DNA of 64,000 nucleotides, from contig JANYHK010000016.1 in assembly GCA_025359105.1 (NCBI GenBank), forward strand, positions 117,150 to 181,149, written 5' to 3'. Below are positions 26,933 through 34,759 of the stretch, piece by piece; within the stretch, counting starts at the first letter, position 1, and each line of letters begins with the position of its first letter. The notes below the pieces were generated by a model, which saw only the letters and a program-made list of their open reading frames with translations, made no database searches and was not told the origin of the DNA. The stretch comes from Myxococcales bacterium. GTDB taxonomy: Bacteria > Myxococcota_A > Polyangia > Polyangiales > Polyangiaceae. Both the position numbers and the translations under genes were made by a program.

Positions 26933-27550
26933 ATGCGCGGTCTTCCCTCGTGGTCCCTCCTCTCCCTCCTCGCGGCGCTCACGTTCCCGGCGTGCGGTGG
27001 CAGCATCGCTTCCGTCGAAGTCCCAGGAAATGATGCAGGATCGGACGCTGCGGCGCCCAGCCCGCTGGGCGGGATCTGCGGCCGGACCCAGGTGTGCGTG
27101 GCCGGCGCGTACTGCGACGTCGGCGCCACGTGCGGCACAGCTGGCACGTGCGCGACGAAGCCGACGGCGTGCACGGACATCGGGCAGCCCGTGTGCGGGT
27201 GCGACGGCCTCACCTACGGCAACCCGTGCACCGCGGCGGGCGCCGGCGTGTCGGTCGCCAGGCTCGGGGCGTGCACCAAGCCGCCTACGCCGGTTCCGCC
27301 CGGCCAGCTCTTTGCGTGCGGAACGATCCTCTGCGACGCCGGGACGCAGTACTGCCAGCGTTCGCTGAGCGACGTGCCGCCGATCACCGAGTCCGACGCG
27401 TGCTTGCCGCTGCCCGCGAGCTGCGCGCACACGGCGTCGTGCGCGTGCTTCCCGGCCGGCACGCCATGTGTCAGCGCCGCGACCTGCAAGCAGATCCCGA
27501 CCGCCAAAGGGCCGAACTACGGCTTCGAGATCACGTGCCCGGGAGGCTAG
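26933..27550 (+). CDS. Cys-rich lipoprotein with Kazal-type inhibitor domain
   Basis: A 205-residue lipoprotein (lipobox LTFPACGG) with a short spacer followed by Cys-rich modules. Residues about 70-120 match a Kazal serine-protease-inhibitor domain: PVCGCDGLTYGNPC with flanking Cys residues. Two further Cys-rich stretches (CGTILCDAGTQYC and SCAHTASCACFPAGTPC) follow. Kazal domains block serine proteases; a protective or predatory role at the cell surface is a guess. It ends 4 bp before the lipid-kinase gene. Confidence 0.75.
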   Translation: MRGLPSWSLLSLLAALTFPACGGSIASVEVPGNDAGSDAAAPSPLGGICGRTQVCVAGAYCDVGATCGTAGTCATKPTACTDIGQPVCGCDGLTYGNPCTAAGAGVSVARLGACTKPPTPVPPGQLFACGTILCDAGTQYCQRSLSDVPPITESDACLPLPASCAHTASCACFPAGTPCVSAATCKQIPTAKGPNYGFEITCPGG

Positions 27551-27554
27551 CCCC

Positions 27555-28565
27555 ATGACCATCCTGCTCGTCGGCAACCCCACCGCCCAGAGCGGCAAGA
27601 ACGCGGAGCGAATCGAGCGCGCGCGGGCATGGCTGGGGTCCCGCGGCGCCCGGTGCGACTTCGTCGCGACCTTGCCGGCCGGAGAGACGGTGGGCCTCGT
27701 GAAGGCCGCGGTGGACGCGGGCGACCACGGCACGGTCGTGTACATGGGCGGCGACGGAACGTTTCGCGACGTCGCCTCCGGCATCCTCGCGAGCGCGCGC
27801 CGCGACGACGTCGCGATGGGGATGCTCCCGACCGGCACCGCCAACGATCAGGGGCGGAGCTTCGGCCTCGAGGCGGGGGAGGACGCGCTCGAGAAGAACC
27901 TCGAGGTCGTCCTCGCCGGCCACGAGACGCGCCTCGACGCCGGGCGGCTCACCCGCGCGCGCGAGGGGGCGCCGCCGTTCGAGGGGTTGTTCTTCGACTC
28001 GGCCGGGTGGGGGATCAGCGCGCGCGTGCTCCGGACGCGGAACGACGACCGGCGCGCGATCGAGCCGATCGAGCCGCTCAAAGCCATCTACCGCGATCAT
28101 CTCGTCTACGCCGGCGCGCTCCTCCGCGTCTTCCTGGAGTCGTACGTCGTGCCTGACAAGTTCACCGTCCACGCCGTCGCCGACGGTCGCGCCGTGGAGC
28201 TCGACGGGGTCACCGATCTGATCGTGAAGGGAACTCGCGTCTACGGCGGCGCGTGGGTCTTCGACCGCGAGAGCCGCCACGATGACGGTCTGTTCGAGGT
28301 CGTCCCGTTCCTCGGCAAGCGCGACTGGACGAGCAAGGCCATCGTCGATCTCGAAGGGAGCCCGCTCTCCGAGGACGTGCTCAACGCGGTGGGCATCGAG
28401 CACACCAAGCCCTTCCGCGCGGCGAAGCTCGAGCTCCGCTTCACGGTGCCCGAGGGGAGCGCCGCTCTGACGGGGCAGATCGACGGCGAAGAGCTCGACG
28501 CCGACCCGCGCGAGACTGTCACGGTCGACGTGTGGAAGCAGGCGCTGCGGTTGATCGTTCCGTAG
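27555..28565 (+). CDS. Diacylglycerol/sphingosine-kinase-like lipid kinase
   Basis: A 336-residue member of the DAGK catalytic family. The opening ILLVGNPTAQSGKN is the N-terminal strand-loop motif. The nucleotide loop is VVYMGGDGTFRDVASGI, and MLPTGTANDQGRS matches the conserved LPxGTxND motif. It probably phosphorylates a lipid alcohol at the inner membrane. The ATG 27555 lies 4 bp after the Kazal lipoprotein stop. It is convergent with the SDR gene. Confidence 0.85.
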   Translation: MTILLVGNPTAQSGKNAERIERARAWLGSRGARCDFVATLPAGETVGLVKAAVDAGDHGTVVYMGGDGTFRDVASGILASARRDDVAMGMLPTGTANDQGRSFGLEAGEDALEKNLEVVLAGHETRLDAGRLTRAREGAPPFEGLFFDSAGWGISARVLRTRNDDRRAIEPIEPLKAIYRDHLVYAGALLRVFLESYVVPDKFTVHAVADGRAVELDGVTDLIVKGTRVYGGAWVFDRESRHDDGLFEVVPFLGKRDWTSKAIVDLEGSPLSEDVLNAVGIEHTKPFRAAKLELRFTVPEGSAALTGQIDGEELDADPRETVTVDVWKQALRLIVP

Positions 28566-28602
28566 GCCTCCTCAGCCCCACTCACCAGTCACCGGTCACA
28601 CC

Positions 28603-29262
28603 TCACCAGGGCAGCTCGCGGCCGCTCTGGTGCAGGAATTTGCCGCTCTTGGCCATGTCGAGCTCGTCGATGCGCGCGACGATGCCCGCGACGCTCTCGC
28701 TCGCGGAGATGCCGTTGTGGCCGGTCATGTCGGTGGAGACCATGCCGGGGTGCACCAGGAGCACCGGGATCTTGCGGCCGGCCAGATCGCGCGCGAGCGT
28801 GACGCCGGCCATGTTCACCGCCGCCTTCGACATGCGGTAGCCGTAGAAGCCGCCCGAGCCGTTGTCGGCGATCGAGCCCATCAGGCTCGTGACGATGACG
28901 ACCTTGCTCCCCTCGTGCAGGCGGGGCATGAGCGCGCGCGTCACGCGGAGGGGACCAAGCGCGTTGATCTCGAGCTGGAGGCGAATCTCCTCGAAGTCGA
29001 GCTTGTCGAGCGTGTCGCGGGCGAGGACGCCGGCGTTGTTCACGAGGACGTCGAGCTGCGTCCCCTCGAGGCGCTTCGCGAGGCCTTCGACGCTGAGGTC
29101 GCTCGTGACGTCGATGTCCGTCTCGACGCGAACGCGGAGGGCGGCGAGCTCGGGGGACGACGAGCGACAGACGCCGATGACCGTGCCACCTCGCTCCTTC
29201 AGCTGGCGGCAAAGCTCGAGACCGATTCCGCGGTTGGCGCCCGTGACGAGGAGGGTCGGCAT
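28603..29262 (-). CDS. Short-chain dehydrogenase/reductase (SDR)
   Basis: A 219-residue classical SDR. The nucleotide motif is VTGANRGIGLELC, with NNAG at about 75-78. The catalytic residues are Ser near 126-130, Tyr142 and Lys146 (GYRMSKAAVN). The cofactor is NAD(P)H; the substrate is unknown. It is transcribed divergently from the diiron-oxygenase operon, sharing a 117-bp region with a palindromic element, so one regulator could control both. Confidence 0.88.
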   Translation of the reverse strand: MPTLLVTGANRGIGLELCRQLKERGGTVIGVCRSSSPELAALRVRVETDIDVTSDLSVEGLAKRLEGTQLDVLVNNAGVLARDTLDKLDFEEIRLQLEINALGPLRVTRALMPRLHEGSKVVIVTSLMGSIADNGSGGFYGYRMSKAAVNMAGVTLARDLAGRKIPVLLVHPGMVSTDMTGHNGISASESVAGIVARIDELDMAKSGKFLHQSGRELPW

Positions 29263-29324
29263 GCGCGGAACCTAAGGCAGCGCGCCCGAATCGGCAACGA
29301 TGCGCCGCGCGCCGCCCCGGGCCC

Positions 29325-29373
29325 GTGTAAAGTGTAAAGTGACACTTGACAGTGGGCGGCCCCCGGTCACAAT
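29325..29373 (+). promoter_or_regulatory. Promoter with overlapping repeat/palindrome, diiron oxygenase operon
   Basis: A perfect -35 TTGACA at 29346-29351 is followed 16 bp later by CACAAT at 29368-29373 (4 of 6 to consensus). The ATG 29380 lies 6 bp beyond the -10, so the transcript would start at or on the start codon. Upstream are two direct GTGTAAA copies (29325-29338) and a palindrome AAGTG-A-CACTT (29337-29347) that overlaps the -35; AAGTGT/ACACTT at 29330 and 29342 is a second pairing. This is a plausible operator for the MerR protein encoded in the operon. Confidence 0.65.
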
Positions 29374-29379
29374 GAACCC

Positions 29380-30498
29380 ATGGCCCGTCCGATCGGTCGA
29401 TGGTTGACGAAGTTGCGGCGCGATCTTCGGTTCGCCGCCGGCGCCCGAGTTGCGCCGTTCGCCCCACGCATCCCCCGCGAGCGTGAGGCCGCGCTGCTGC
29501 CGACGCGCCGCCTCGTCGTGCGCGAGGTGGTCCGCGAGACGCCAGACGCGGTGACGCTCTGGCTCGAGGACCCGACCGGCGCGGCGGTGCCGTTCGTGGC
29601 CGGGCAGTTCTTCACGCTGATGGTCCCGGTCGGCGGCGAGATCCTCCGCCGCGCGTACTCGGCGTCGAGCTCGCCGCGCGATCCGTCGAAGGTGGGGCTA
29701 ACGATCAAGCGCGTTGCCAGCGGCCGCGCATCGACCCACCTCGTCGAGACCGCACGCGCTGGCGACGCGCTCGAGGTCCTCGGCCCCAGTGGCAACTTCA
29801 CGCTCGCGTCGGGCGTAACCGCGCCGCTCGTGCTCGTCGGCGGCGGCAGCGGCATCACGCCGCTCATCTCGATCCTCCGCGAGGTGCTCGAGACGGAGCC
29901 CGGTCGCGCCGTCACGCTCGTCTACGCGAACCGCACGCCGCACGACGTCATCTTTGCGCGCGCGCTGGAGGCGCTCGCCGCCGCACACGCCGGCCGCTTC
30001 GTCGTGCGTTCGCTCTTCGGCGCGACCCTCGACGCGGCTGCGTTCGCGGCGGAGCTCACGAAGATCCCCTTCGTGGCCGACGCGGAGATCTACGTCTGCG
30101 GGCCGGAGCCGATGATGCACGTCGTCCGCGAGGTGCTCGCGTCGCGCGCGGTGCCTGCGTCGCGCATCCATGAAGAGCGCTTCGTCTCGCCCCAGGCCCG
30201 CGCCGCGAAGCCTGCGCGCTCCGCCGGCGCCGTCCGCGTCAAGATCCGACTCGCGGGCAAGGAGCACGACGTCCTCGTGCCCCCCGGCCGCACGCTCCTG
30301 GAGGCCGGCCTCGCCGCGAACGTCGCGATGCCCTTCTCGTGCGCGCTCGGCGGCTGCGGCGCGTGCCGTGTGAAGGTCCGCGCTGGCAAGGTGGAGATGG
30401 ACGAGCCCACCTGCCTCACCGAGGACGAGCGCGCCCTTGGCTACGTCCTCGCCTGCGTCGGCACGCCGAGCGACGGCGCGATCGTGGAGGCCTCGTGA
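29380..30498 (+). CDS. Flavin/[2Fe-2S] ferredoxin-NADP reductase (PaaE-like)
   Basis: A 372-residue electron-transfer protein. The N-terminal FAD domain has RRAYSASSSP (RxYS type), the NAD(P) domain has VLVGGGSGITPLISIL, and YVCGPEPMMHVV follows. The C-terminal plant-type ferredoxin domain has the cluster ligands CALGGCGAC and a last Cys in VLACVGTP. This layout is that of PaaE, which feeds electrons to diiron oxygenases. GTG of the MerR gene overlaps its stop, and the diiron protein is third in the operon, so it is very likely the reductase for that oxygenase. Confidence 0.9.
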   Translation: MARPIGRWLTKLRRDLRFAAGARVAPFAPRIPREREAALLPTRRLVVREVVRETPDAVTLWLEDPTGAAVPFVAGQFFTLMVPVGGEILRRAYSASSSPRDPSKVGLTIKRVASGRASTHLVETARAGDALEVLGPSGNFTLASGVTAPLVLVGGGSGITPLISILREVLETEPGRAVTLVYANRTPHDVIFARALEALAAAHAGRFVVRSLFGATLDAAAFAAELTKIPFVADAEIYVCGPEPMMHVVREVLASRAVPASRIHEERFVSPQARAAKPARSAGAVRVKIRLAGKEHDVLVPPGRTLLEAGLAANVAMPFSCALGGCGACRVKVRAGKVEMDEPTCLTEDERALGYVLACVGTPSDGAIVEAS

Positions 30499-31271
30499 CC
30501 GCCCCCGCCGCACGGCTGCCCTACCGGATGAAGGACCTCTCCGAGCGCACGGGCCTGCCGCGCCAGGTCATCCACTTCTACATCCAGCAGGGGCTCGTGC
30601 CGGAGGGGGAGAAGACCGGCCGCAACATGGCGTGGTACGGCGACAACCACGTGGCGCGGATCAAGCTCGTGCGGCAGCTCCAGCACGAGCGCTTCTTACC
30701 CCTCCGCGCGATCCGCGCCGTGCTCGGTGAGACGAAGGATCCGTTCACCCCCGAGCAGCGCTCGATGCTTCTCGAGGTGAAGGACCGCCTCGGCGAAGCG
30801 ATGTCGCCTGCGGCGGGCTACGTCGACGCGAAGGCGCTCCTCGCGCGCACCGGCGTGACGGAGAAGGAGCTGCGGCAGATGATCGCCACGGGCGTCGTCG
30901 CCGGCATCGAGGACGCGGACCGGACGCAGAAGAACGGAAAGACAGGGGGTGCCGGCAAACCCGCCAGGAAAGCGCGCCTGCGCATCGCCGCAGACGACGC
31001 CTGGATCGTCGAGACGTGGGGAGAGGTCCGTCGCGCCGGCTTCTCCGCGGAGCTCGGCTTCACGCCGAAGGATCTCGCCGTCATCGAGGAGAAGCTCGGC
31101 GAGCTCTTCGACTGGGAGACCGCCACCCTCGCGCAACGCCTGGGGAGCCTCGATCCCGCCCAGGTCGGCGTCATGATCCAGAAGGCCATCCCGCTCCTCA
31201 ACTCGTTCCTGGTCCGCGCGCACGAGCGAAAAGTGCGCACCTTCTTCGCGCAGCTCGGAGGTCACACATGA
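30495..31271 (+). CDS. MerR-family transcriptional regulator
   Basis: A 258-residue regulator. The N-terminal winged helix has YRMKDLSERTGLPRQVIHFY, then QQGLVPE, as in MerR proteins. A long helical effector part follows, and the last 60 residues may be a second domain (LAQRLGSLDPAQVGVM). There is no Cys metal site, so it is not a metal sensor of the classical kind. It is co-translated with both neighbours (GTGA and ATGA overlaps) and probably autoregulates the operon from 29325. Confidence 0.88.
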   Translation: MTAPAARLPYRMKDLSERTGLPRQVIHFYIQQGLVPEGEKTGRNMAWYGDNHVARIKLVRQLQHERFLPLRAIRAVLGETKDPFTPEQRSMLLEVKDRLGEAMSPAAGYVDAKALLARTGVTEKELRQMIATGVVAGIEDADRTQKNGKTGGAGKPARKARLRIAADDAWIVETWGEVRRAGFSAELGFTPKDLAVIEEKLGELFDWETATLAQRLGSLDPAQVGVMIQKAIPLLNSFLVRAHERKVRTFFAQLGGHT

Positions 31272-32458
31272 AGCCGAACGTGCAGCACCTGACGAACCTT
31301 CTCCCCCTCGGGATGCGCGAGCGCGCCGATCAGGCGCTCGAAGCGGTGGATGTTCTCATGCAGATCCGCGACCCGAAGGTCCTGCGCGCGCTCGGGCCCG
31401 CGGGCGTGCGTGGCCTGGTCCTCCATCGCGGCAAGCAGGGCGTGCCGACCCACATGCCCGCGTCGCACTCGGCGTATTTCGACTGGACCTACCCCCACGA
31501 TCACTCGGAAATGAAGGCCCTCTACGAACGCGCCAAGCGTGGCCAGTGGGTGAGCGAGCAGCTGCCCTGGGACACGAGCGTCGATCCACTGAACCCCGAG
31601 GTGCGCCTCCTCCCCGAAAAGTTCTTCGACTACGAGCCGCTGCGGGCGATGGGCATCCACCTGACCGCCAAGGAGCAGATGCAGTTCAACCACAGCCTGT
31701 GCGCGTGGACTCTCTCGCAGTTCCTCCACGGCGAGCAGGGGGCGCTCTTCGCGGCGGCGCAGGTCACCGAGAGCGTGCAGTTCTTCGACGGCAAGCTCTA
31801 CGGCGCGACACAGGTGATGGACGAAGGGCGTCACGTCGAGGTCTTTCGCAAGTACCTCGAGGAAAAGATGTGTCGCCTCTACACCATCAACGACAACCTC
31901 TTCGTCATCATCGATTCGCTCATGACCGATCCGCGCTGGGACATGAAGTTCCTGGGGATGCAAATCATGGTCGAGGGGCTCGCGCTCGGCGCCTTCGGGA
32001 CGCTCTACAAAGGGACGCAGGAGCCGCTGCTCAAGAACCTCCTCAAGATGGTCATCCTCGACGAGGCGCGGCACGTCCACTACGGCGTCCTCGCCCTGAA
32101 GGAGCACGTCGCCAAGGAGCTGACGCAGCGCGAGAAGGAGGAGCGCGAGGACTGGGCGTTCGAGGTCGCGCTCCTGATGCGCAACCGCTTCATGGCGTAC
32201 GAGGTCTACGAGGAGTGGTTCGAAGGCCGCATGCCACGCGCGGTGTGGCGCGCCTACGTGACGAACGTGCCGGGCATGCGCGAGTTCCGGGAGGTCATGT
32301 TCTCGCGCCTCGTCCCGAACCTCCGCGACATCGGGCTCATGACGCCGCGCATCCTCCCGCGCTACGAGGACGCGGGCCTCCTGCAGTACATCGGCGGCGC
32401 CTCGGCGCCCGAGCTCACGGGCGATCAGATGCTCGCAGAGCTCGATGGCGCGGCCTGA
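31268..32458 (+). CDS. Ferritin-like diiron oxygenase
   Basis: A 396-residue helical protein with a complete diiron ligand set in order: Glu156 (HGEQGA), Glu186 and His189 (DEGRH), Glu236 (MVEGLA), Glu266 and His269 (DEARH). This E, ExxH, E, ExxH pattern is that of ribonucleotide reductase R2, desaturases and AurF-like N-oxygenases. The Trp/Asp-rich part around residues 92-105 (QWVSEQLPWD) is typical of such oxygenases. The substrate is unknown: hydroxylation, desaturation or N-oxygenation are all possible. ATG 31268 overlaps the MerR stop, and the reductase is encoded two genes upstream. Confidence 0.82.
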   Translation: MKPNVQHLTNLLPLGMRERADQALEAVDVLMQIRDPKVLRALGPAGVRGLVLHRGKQGVPTHMPASHSAYFDWTYPHDHSEMKALYERAKRGQWVSEQLPWDTSVDPLNPEVRLLPEKFFDYEPLRAMGIHLTAKEQMQFNHSLCAWTLSQFLHGEQGALFAAAQVTESVQFFDGKLYGATQVMDEGRHVEVFRKYLEEKMCRLYTINDNLFVIIDSLMTDPRWDMKFLGMQIMVEGLALGAFGTLYKGTQEPLLKNLLKMVILDEARHVHYGVLALKEHVAKELTQREKEEREDWAFEVALLMRNRFMAYEVYEEWFEGRMPRAVWRAYVTNVPGMREFREVMFSRLVPNLRDIGLMTPRILPRYEDAGLLQYIGGASAPELTGDQMLAELDGAA

Positions 32459-32508
32459 GCGCTCGGCGCGAAGGGAATGCCGGCCTGGATCCCGCCGTAC
32501 CAAAGGGC

Positions 32509-32952
32509 ATGGATTGGTCTGACGACGAGGACATCGCGTGGCAACCGCCGAAGGCCTGGACGGCGGCGGACGGGCCGCGTTTCTCGGCGTCCGACGGGGA
32601 CCGTGACGACGCGAGCTTCCAGATATCCCAACGGGATCTCGAGGGTGGCGAGAGCCTTCGAGCCCTCGTCGACCAGAGACTGGTGAGCGCCGCCAAGGGC
32701 GCCCCGGACCTCCGCCTCGTCGACATGGACCCCACCGAGACGTTGCAGGTCGATGGTCGTCCGGCGATCTTGCTGCGACTCCTCCTCGCCCGCGGCGAAC
32801 GCCTCGTGGTGGAGACGGCCGTCTGGGTCGAGCCCGTGAGCGACGACGACAGGACCGCCCTCGTCGTAACGGCCACCGCACCCGTGGGCGTCGCGCTCGA
32901 GACGCAGTCGCGATTTGCCGAGCTCCTCTCGAGCATCCGCTTCGACTCCTGA
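32509..32952 (+). CDS. DUF1795 (DcrB/Eag-like) protein, single domain
   Basis: A 147-residue protein with no signal peptide. From about residue 35 on it matches the DUF1795 fold: FQISQRDL, ESLRALVDQRLVSAAK, PAILLRLLL and the C-terminal LLSSIRFD. DUF1795 includes the Eag chaperones that load type VI secretion effectors. The same fold is encoded twice in the gene at 33596, which suggests a cassette. The start is ATG 32509. It ends 10 bp from the stop of the CxxCxxC protein on the other strand. Confidence 0.65.
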   Translation: MDWSDDEDIAWQPPKAWTAADGPRFSASDGDRDDASFQISQRDLEGGESLRALVDQRLVSAAKGAPDLRLVDMDPTETLQVDGRPAILLRLLLARGERLVVETAVWVEPVSDDDRTALVVTATAPVGVALETQSRFAELLSSIRFDS

Positions 32953-32962
32953 AGGGCCTCCT

Positions 32963-33538
32963 TCAGGGCGCGAAGAAGCGAGGATCGAACTCCAGCGGCG
33001 GCGTGGTCGAGCTGGAGAACACGTTGCGCTGGAGAAAATCGCGCGTCGACGGGGAGAACGCCGACCCAAGCTGCCCGCCCGCCGACCACGGGTCCTCCGC
33101 CTTCACCTGCTCCCAATAAGCGTGCTCGACCGACGCGATGCACTTGCTCGACTGGGACTGGACCGGATCGCCATACATGGCCTTGGCCTGGGGTGAGTTG
33201 AAGACCTTGCCGATGTTCTCTTCGCCGTAGTTGGCCATACCCGCGTAGATCGTCCCGATCGCGCTGTGAACCGAGTTGCCCACCGTCCCGGCAGGGTAGC
33301 CGGCGGTCGCGCCGTAGGCGCCGAGGCGGCTGTTCGGATCGGGCGTCATGGTGCCCGCGTCGATCTGGCGCATGTTGTCGAGACGCGTGAGGAGGCCAGG
33401 CTGCATCTGGTTCGCGTCGGCCCACGCGCCGGAGGTTCCGGTCAAGCCGTCGCTCGCCGGCTTGCCGCCCAAGATGTCGTTCTTCACGATGTCGGAGGCT
33501 TTTCGCCCCTTGCAGGGATTGCAGGTCTCGCAGCCCAT
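32963..33538 (-). CDS. Orphan protein with N-terminal CxxCxxC motif
   Basis: A 191-residue soluble protein of no family I know. It opens MGCETCNPCKGRK, with three Cys at 3, 6 and 9. The rest is Gly/Ser/Asn-rich with few strong helices and no membrane segment. ATG 33538 has GAGGTG five bases upstream; GTG 33544 is a less likely start. It lies 57 bp downstream of the tandem DUF1795 gene on the same strand, so it may be that chaperone's client. This pairing is an inference. Confidence 0.6.
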   Translation of the reverse strand: MGCETCNPCKGRKASDIVKNDILGGKPASDGLTGTSGAWADANQMQPGLLTRLDNMRQIDAGTMTPDPNSRLGAYGATAGYPAGTVGNSVHSAIGTIYAGMANYGEENIGKVFNSPQAKAMYGDPVQSQSSKCIASVEHAYWEQVKAEDPWSAGGQLGSAFSPSTRDFLQRNVFSSSTTPPLEFDPRFFAP

Positions 33539-33595
33539 GGTCACCTCAGAAAATTTGAAGGCAGACGTCGCGCGCCGTAGCCATGCGCGAAGATC

Positions 33596-34630
33596 TCACG
33601 CGTCGCTCCGTCGTGTTCCCGGGATCGATACGAGGTACGGGCGCTCGCGCGCCGCGGAGGGTTGAGTGGCGGCCGCCGCGGCGGGCGCGTCAACCGATGC
33701 CGAAGCCGAAGACGCGCCGAATCGTACGCTCGACAACGTCTCCGCGAGGGCGCGCTGCGTCGCCTCGGCCTGCGCAAGCGGCGCGGTCATCACGAACCGC
33801 GTCACCCGCCGAGGCGGCCCGTCGCCTGGTTCGACCATCACCAGCGTCTTCTCGGTCTCACCCTCGGGGCTGCCCATCTTGACGCGAACGAGGATGGCGC
33901 TCCGATCGCCCACCATGAGCGACCGGGTGTCGACGAGCGAAACGGCCTCGGCGCCCTGGGCCAAGCGGATCAGCGCTCGGTCGGCGTAGGCGCGCAGGGT
34001 GACCGCGGGAGCCAGCGGCTCGCGCCCAACGACGAGCCAGGAGCTCTTCGAACCGTCGGGACCGGGCGGCGCGTGATAGGCGGCTATGGTGGTCTCTACC
34101 CAATTTGCGGGCGGCTCGAAGGACACATTTCGGTAGCGGTAGCGTTGCATGTCGACCTCCTCGGCGTTTGCCAACTCCTCTCCGGCGGGTGCGCCGTCGC
34201 GTGCTTCGACGCGGAACGTTCCCAGCACGCGCTCGAAGATCTCGCGGCAAGGCGGCGTCAGGCCGCCGCCCGCGACGAGCGAGAAGACGACGACCGCACC
34301 GTCCGGGTCTGCCTCGATGACGACTACGAGCACCTCGACGGGCACCGGCTCCGTCGCGACGGTGATACGAAGGCCGACCGACGGGCGCCCGGTGACGACC
34401 TTCGTCACGTCGTACACGTGCGAATCCTTGCCGCACAGCGCCGCGAGCCGGCGCAGCGCATGCGCATGCACCGACCCGCCCTCGCGCGCTTCCCAGGCGA
34501 CGTGGAGGCTCGGCACCGGCCCGGACGCGCAGTTCGCGTGGAACACGGCGAGCGCGCCTTCGGTCCACCCGGTCGGCGGCAGGAAGGAGAGGTTCCCGTC
34601 CAATCGCCTTGGCATCGAGGGCGAGCTCAC
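33596..34630 (-). CDS. Tandem DUF1795 (Eag-like) protein
   Basis: A 344-residue protein with two DUF1795-like halves. The first, residues about 8-130, contains LSFLPPTGWTEGALAVFHA; the second, about 155-300, contains VSFEPPANWVETTIAAYHAP and ends LAETLSSVRFG. A disordered Ser/Ala tail follows. Paired Eag modules are unusual, since typical Eag chaperones are single domains that dimerise. The start is GTG 34630 or ATG 34615; no ribosome site decides. No type VI secretion structural gene is seen in the window. Confidence 0.65.
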   Translation of the reverse strand: MSSPSMPRRLDGNLSFLPPTGWTEGALAVFHANCASGPVPSLHVAWEAREGGSVHAHALRRLAALCGKDSHVYDVTKVVTGRPSVGLRITVATEPVPVEVLVVVIEADPDGAVVVFSLVAGGGLTPPCREIFERVLGTFRVEARDGAPAGEELANAEEVDMQRYRYRNVSFEPPANWVETTIAAYHAPPGPDGSKSSWLVVGREPLAPAVTLRAYADRALIRLAQGAEAVSLVDTRSLMVGDRSAILVRVKMGSPEGETEKTLVMVEPGDGPPRRVTRFVMTAPLAQAEATQRALAETLSSVRFGASSASASVDAPAAAAATQPSAARERPYLVSIPGTRRSDA

Positions 34631-34759
34631 AGATACCGACGTTGCCCCATCACCTAGTCAAACGGATCCGGCGGGCAAATCCTTCCTCGGCATCTCTTCC
34701 GGAGGTGAGAATGCTGCGACTTCGTGCATCGACGCGGGCGGCGAGGCACGTTCATCGAG

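Noticed and set aside
32477..32686. Short frame starting at ATG 32477 upstream of the DUF1795 gene
   Set aside because: It is in another frame, is Arg-rich and overlaps the DUF1795-encoding frame, which has clear domain similarity.
32963..33538. MGC at the N-terminus as a host N-myristoylation signal of a secreted effector
   Set aside because: Three residues are too little; the window shows no eukaryote-directed secretion system, and the CxxCxxC spacing explains the Cys at least as well.
34631..34690. A TTGACT hexamer with TATCTG before the tandem DUF1795 gene as a promoter
   Set aside because: The spacing is about 20 bp, too far from the usual 16-18 to support a call.
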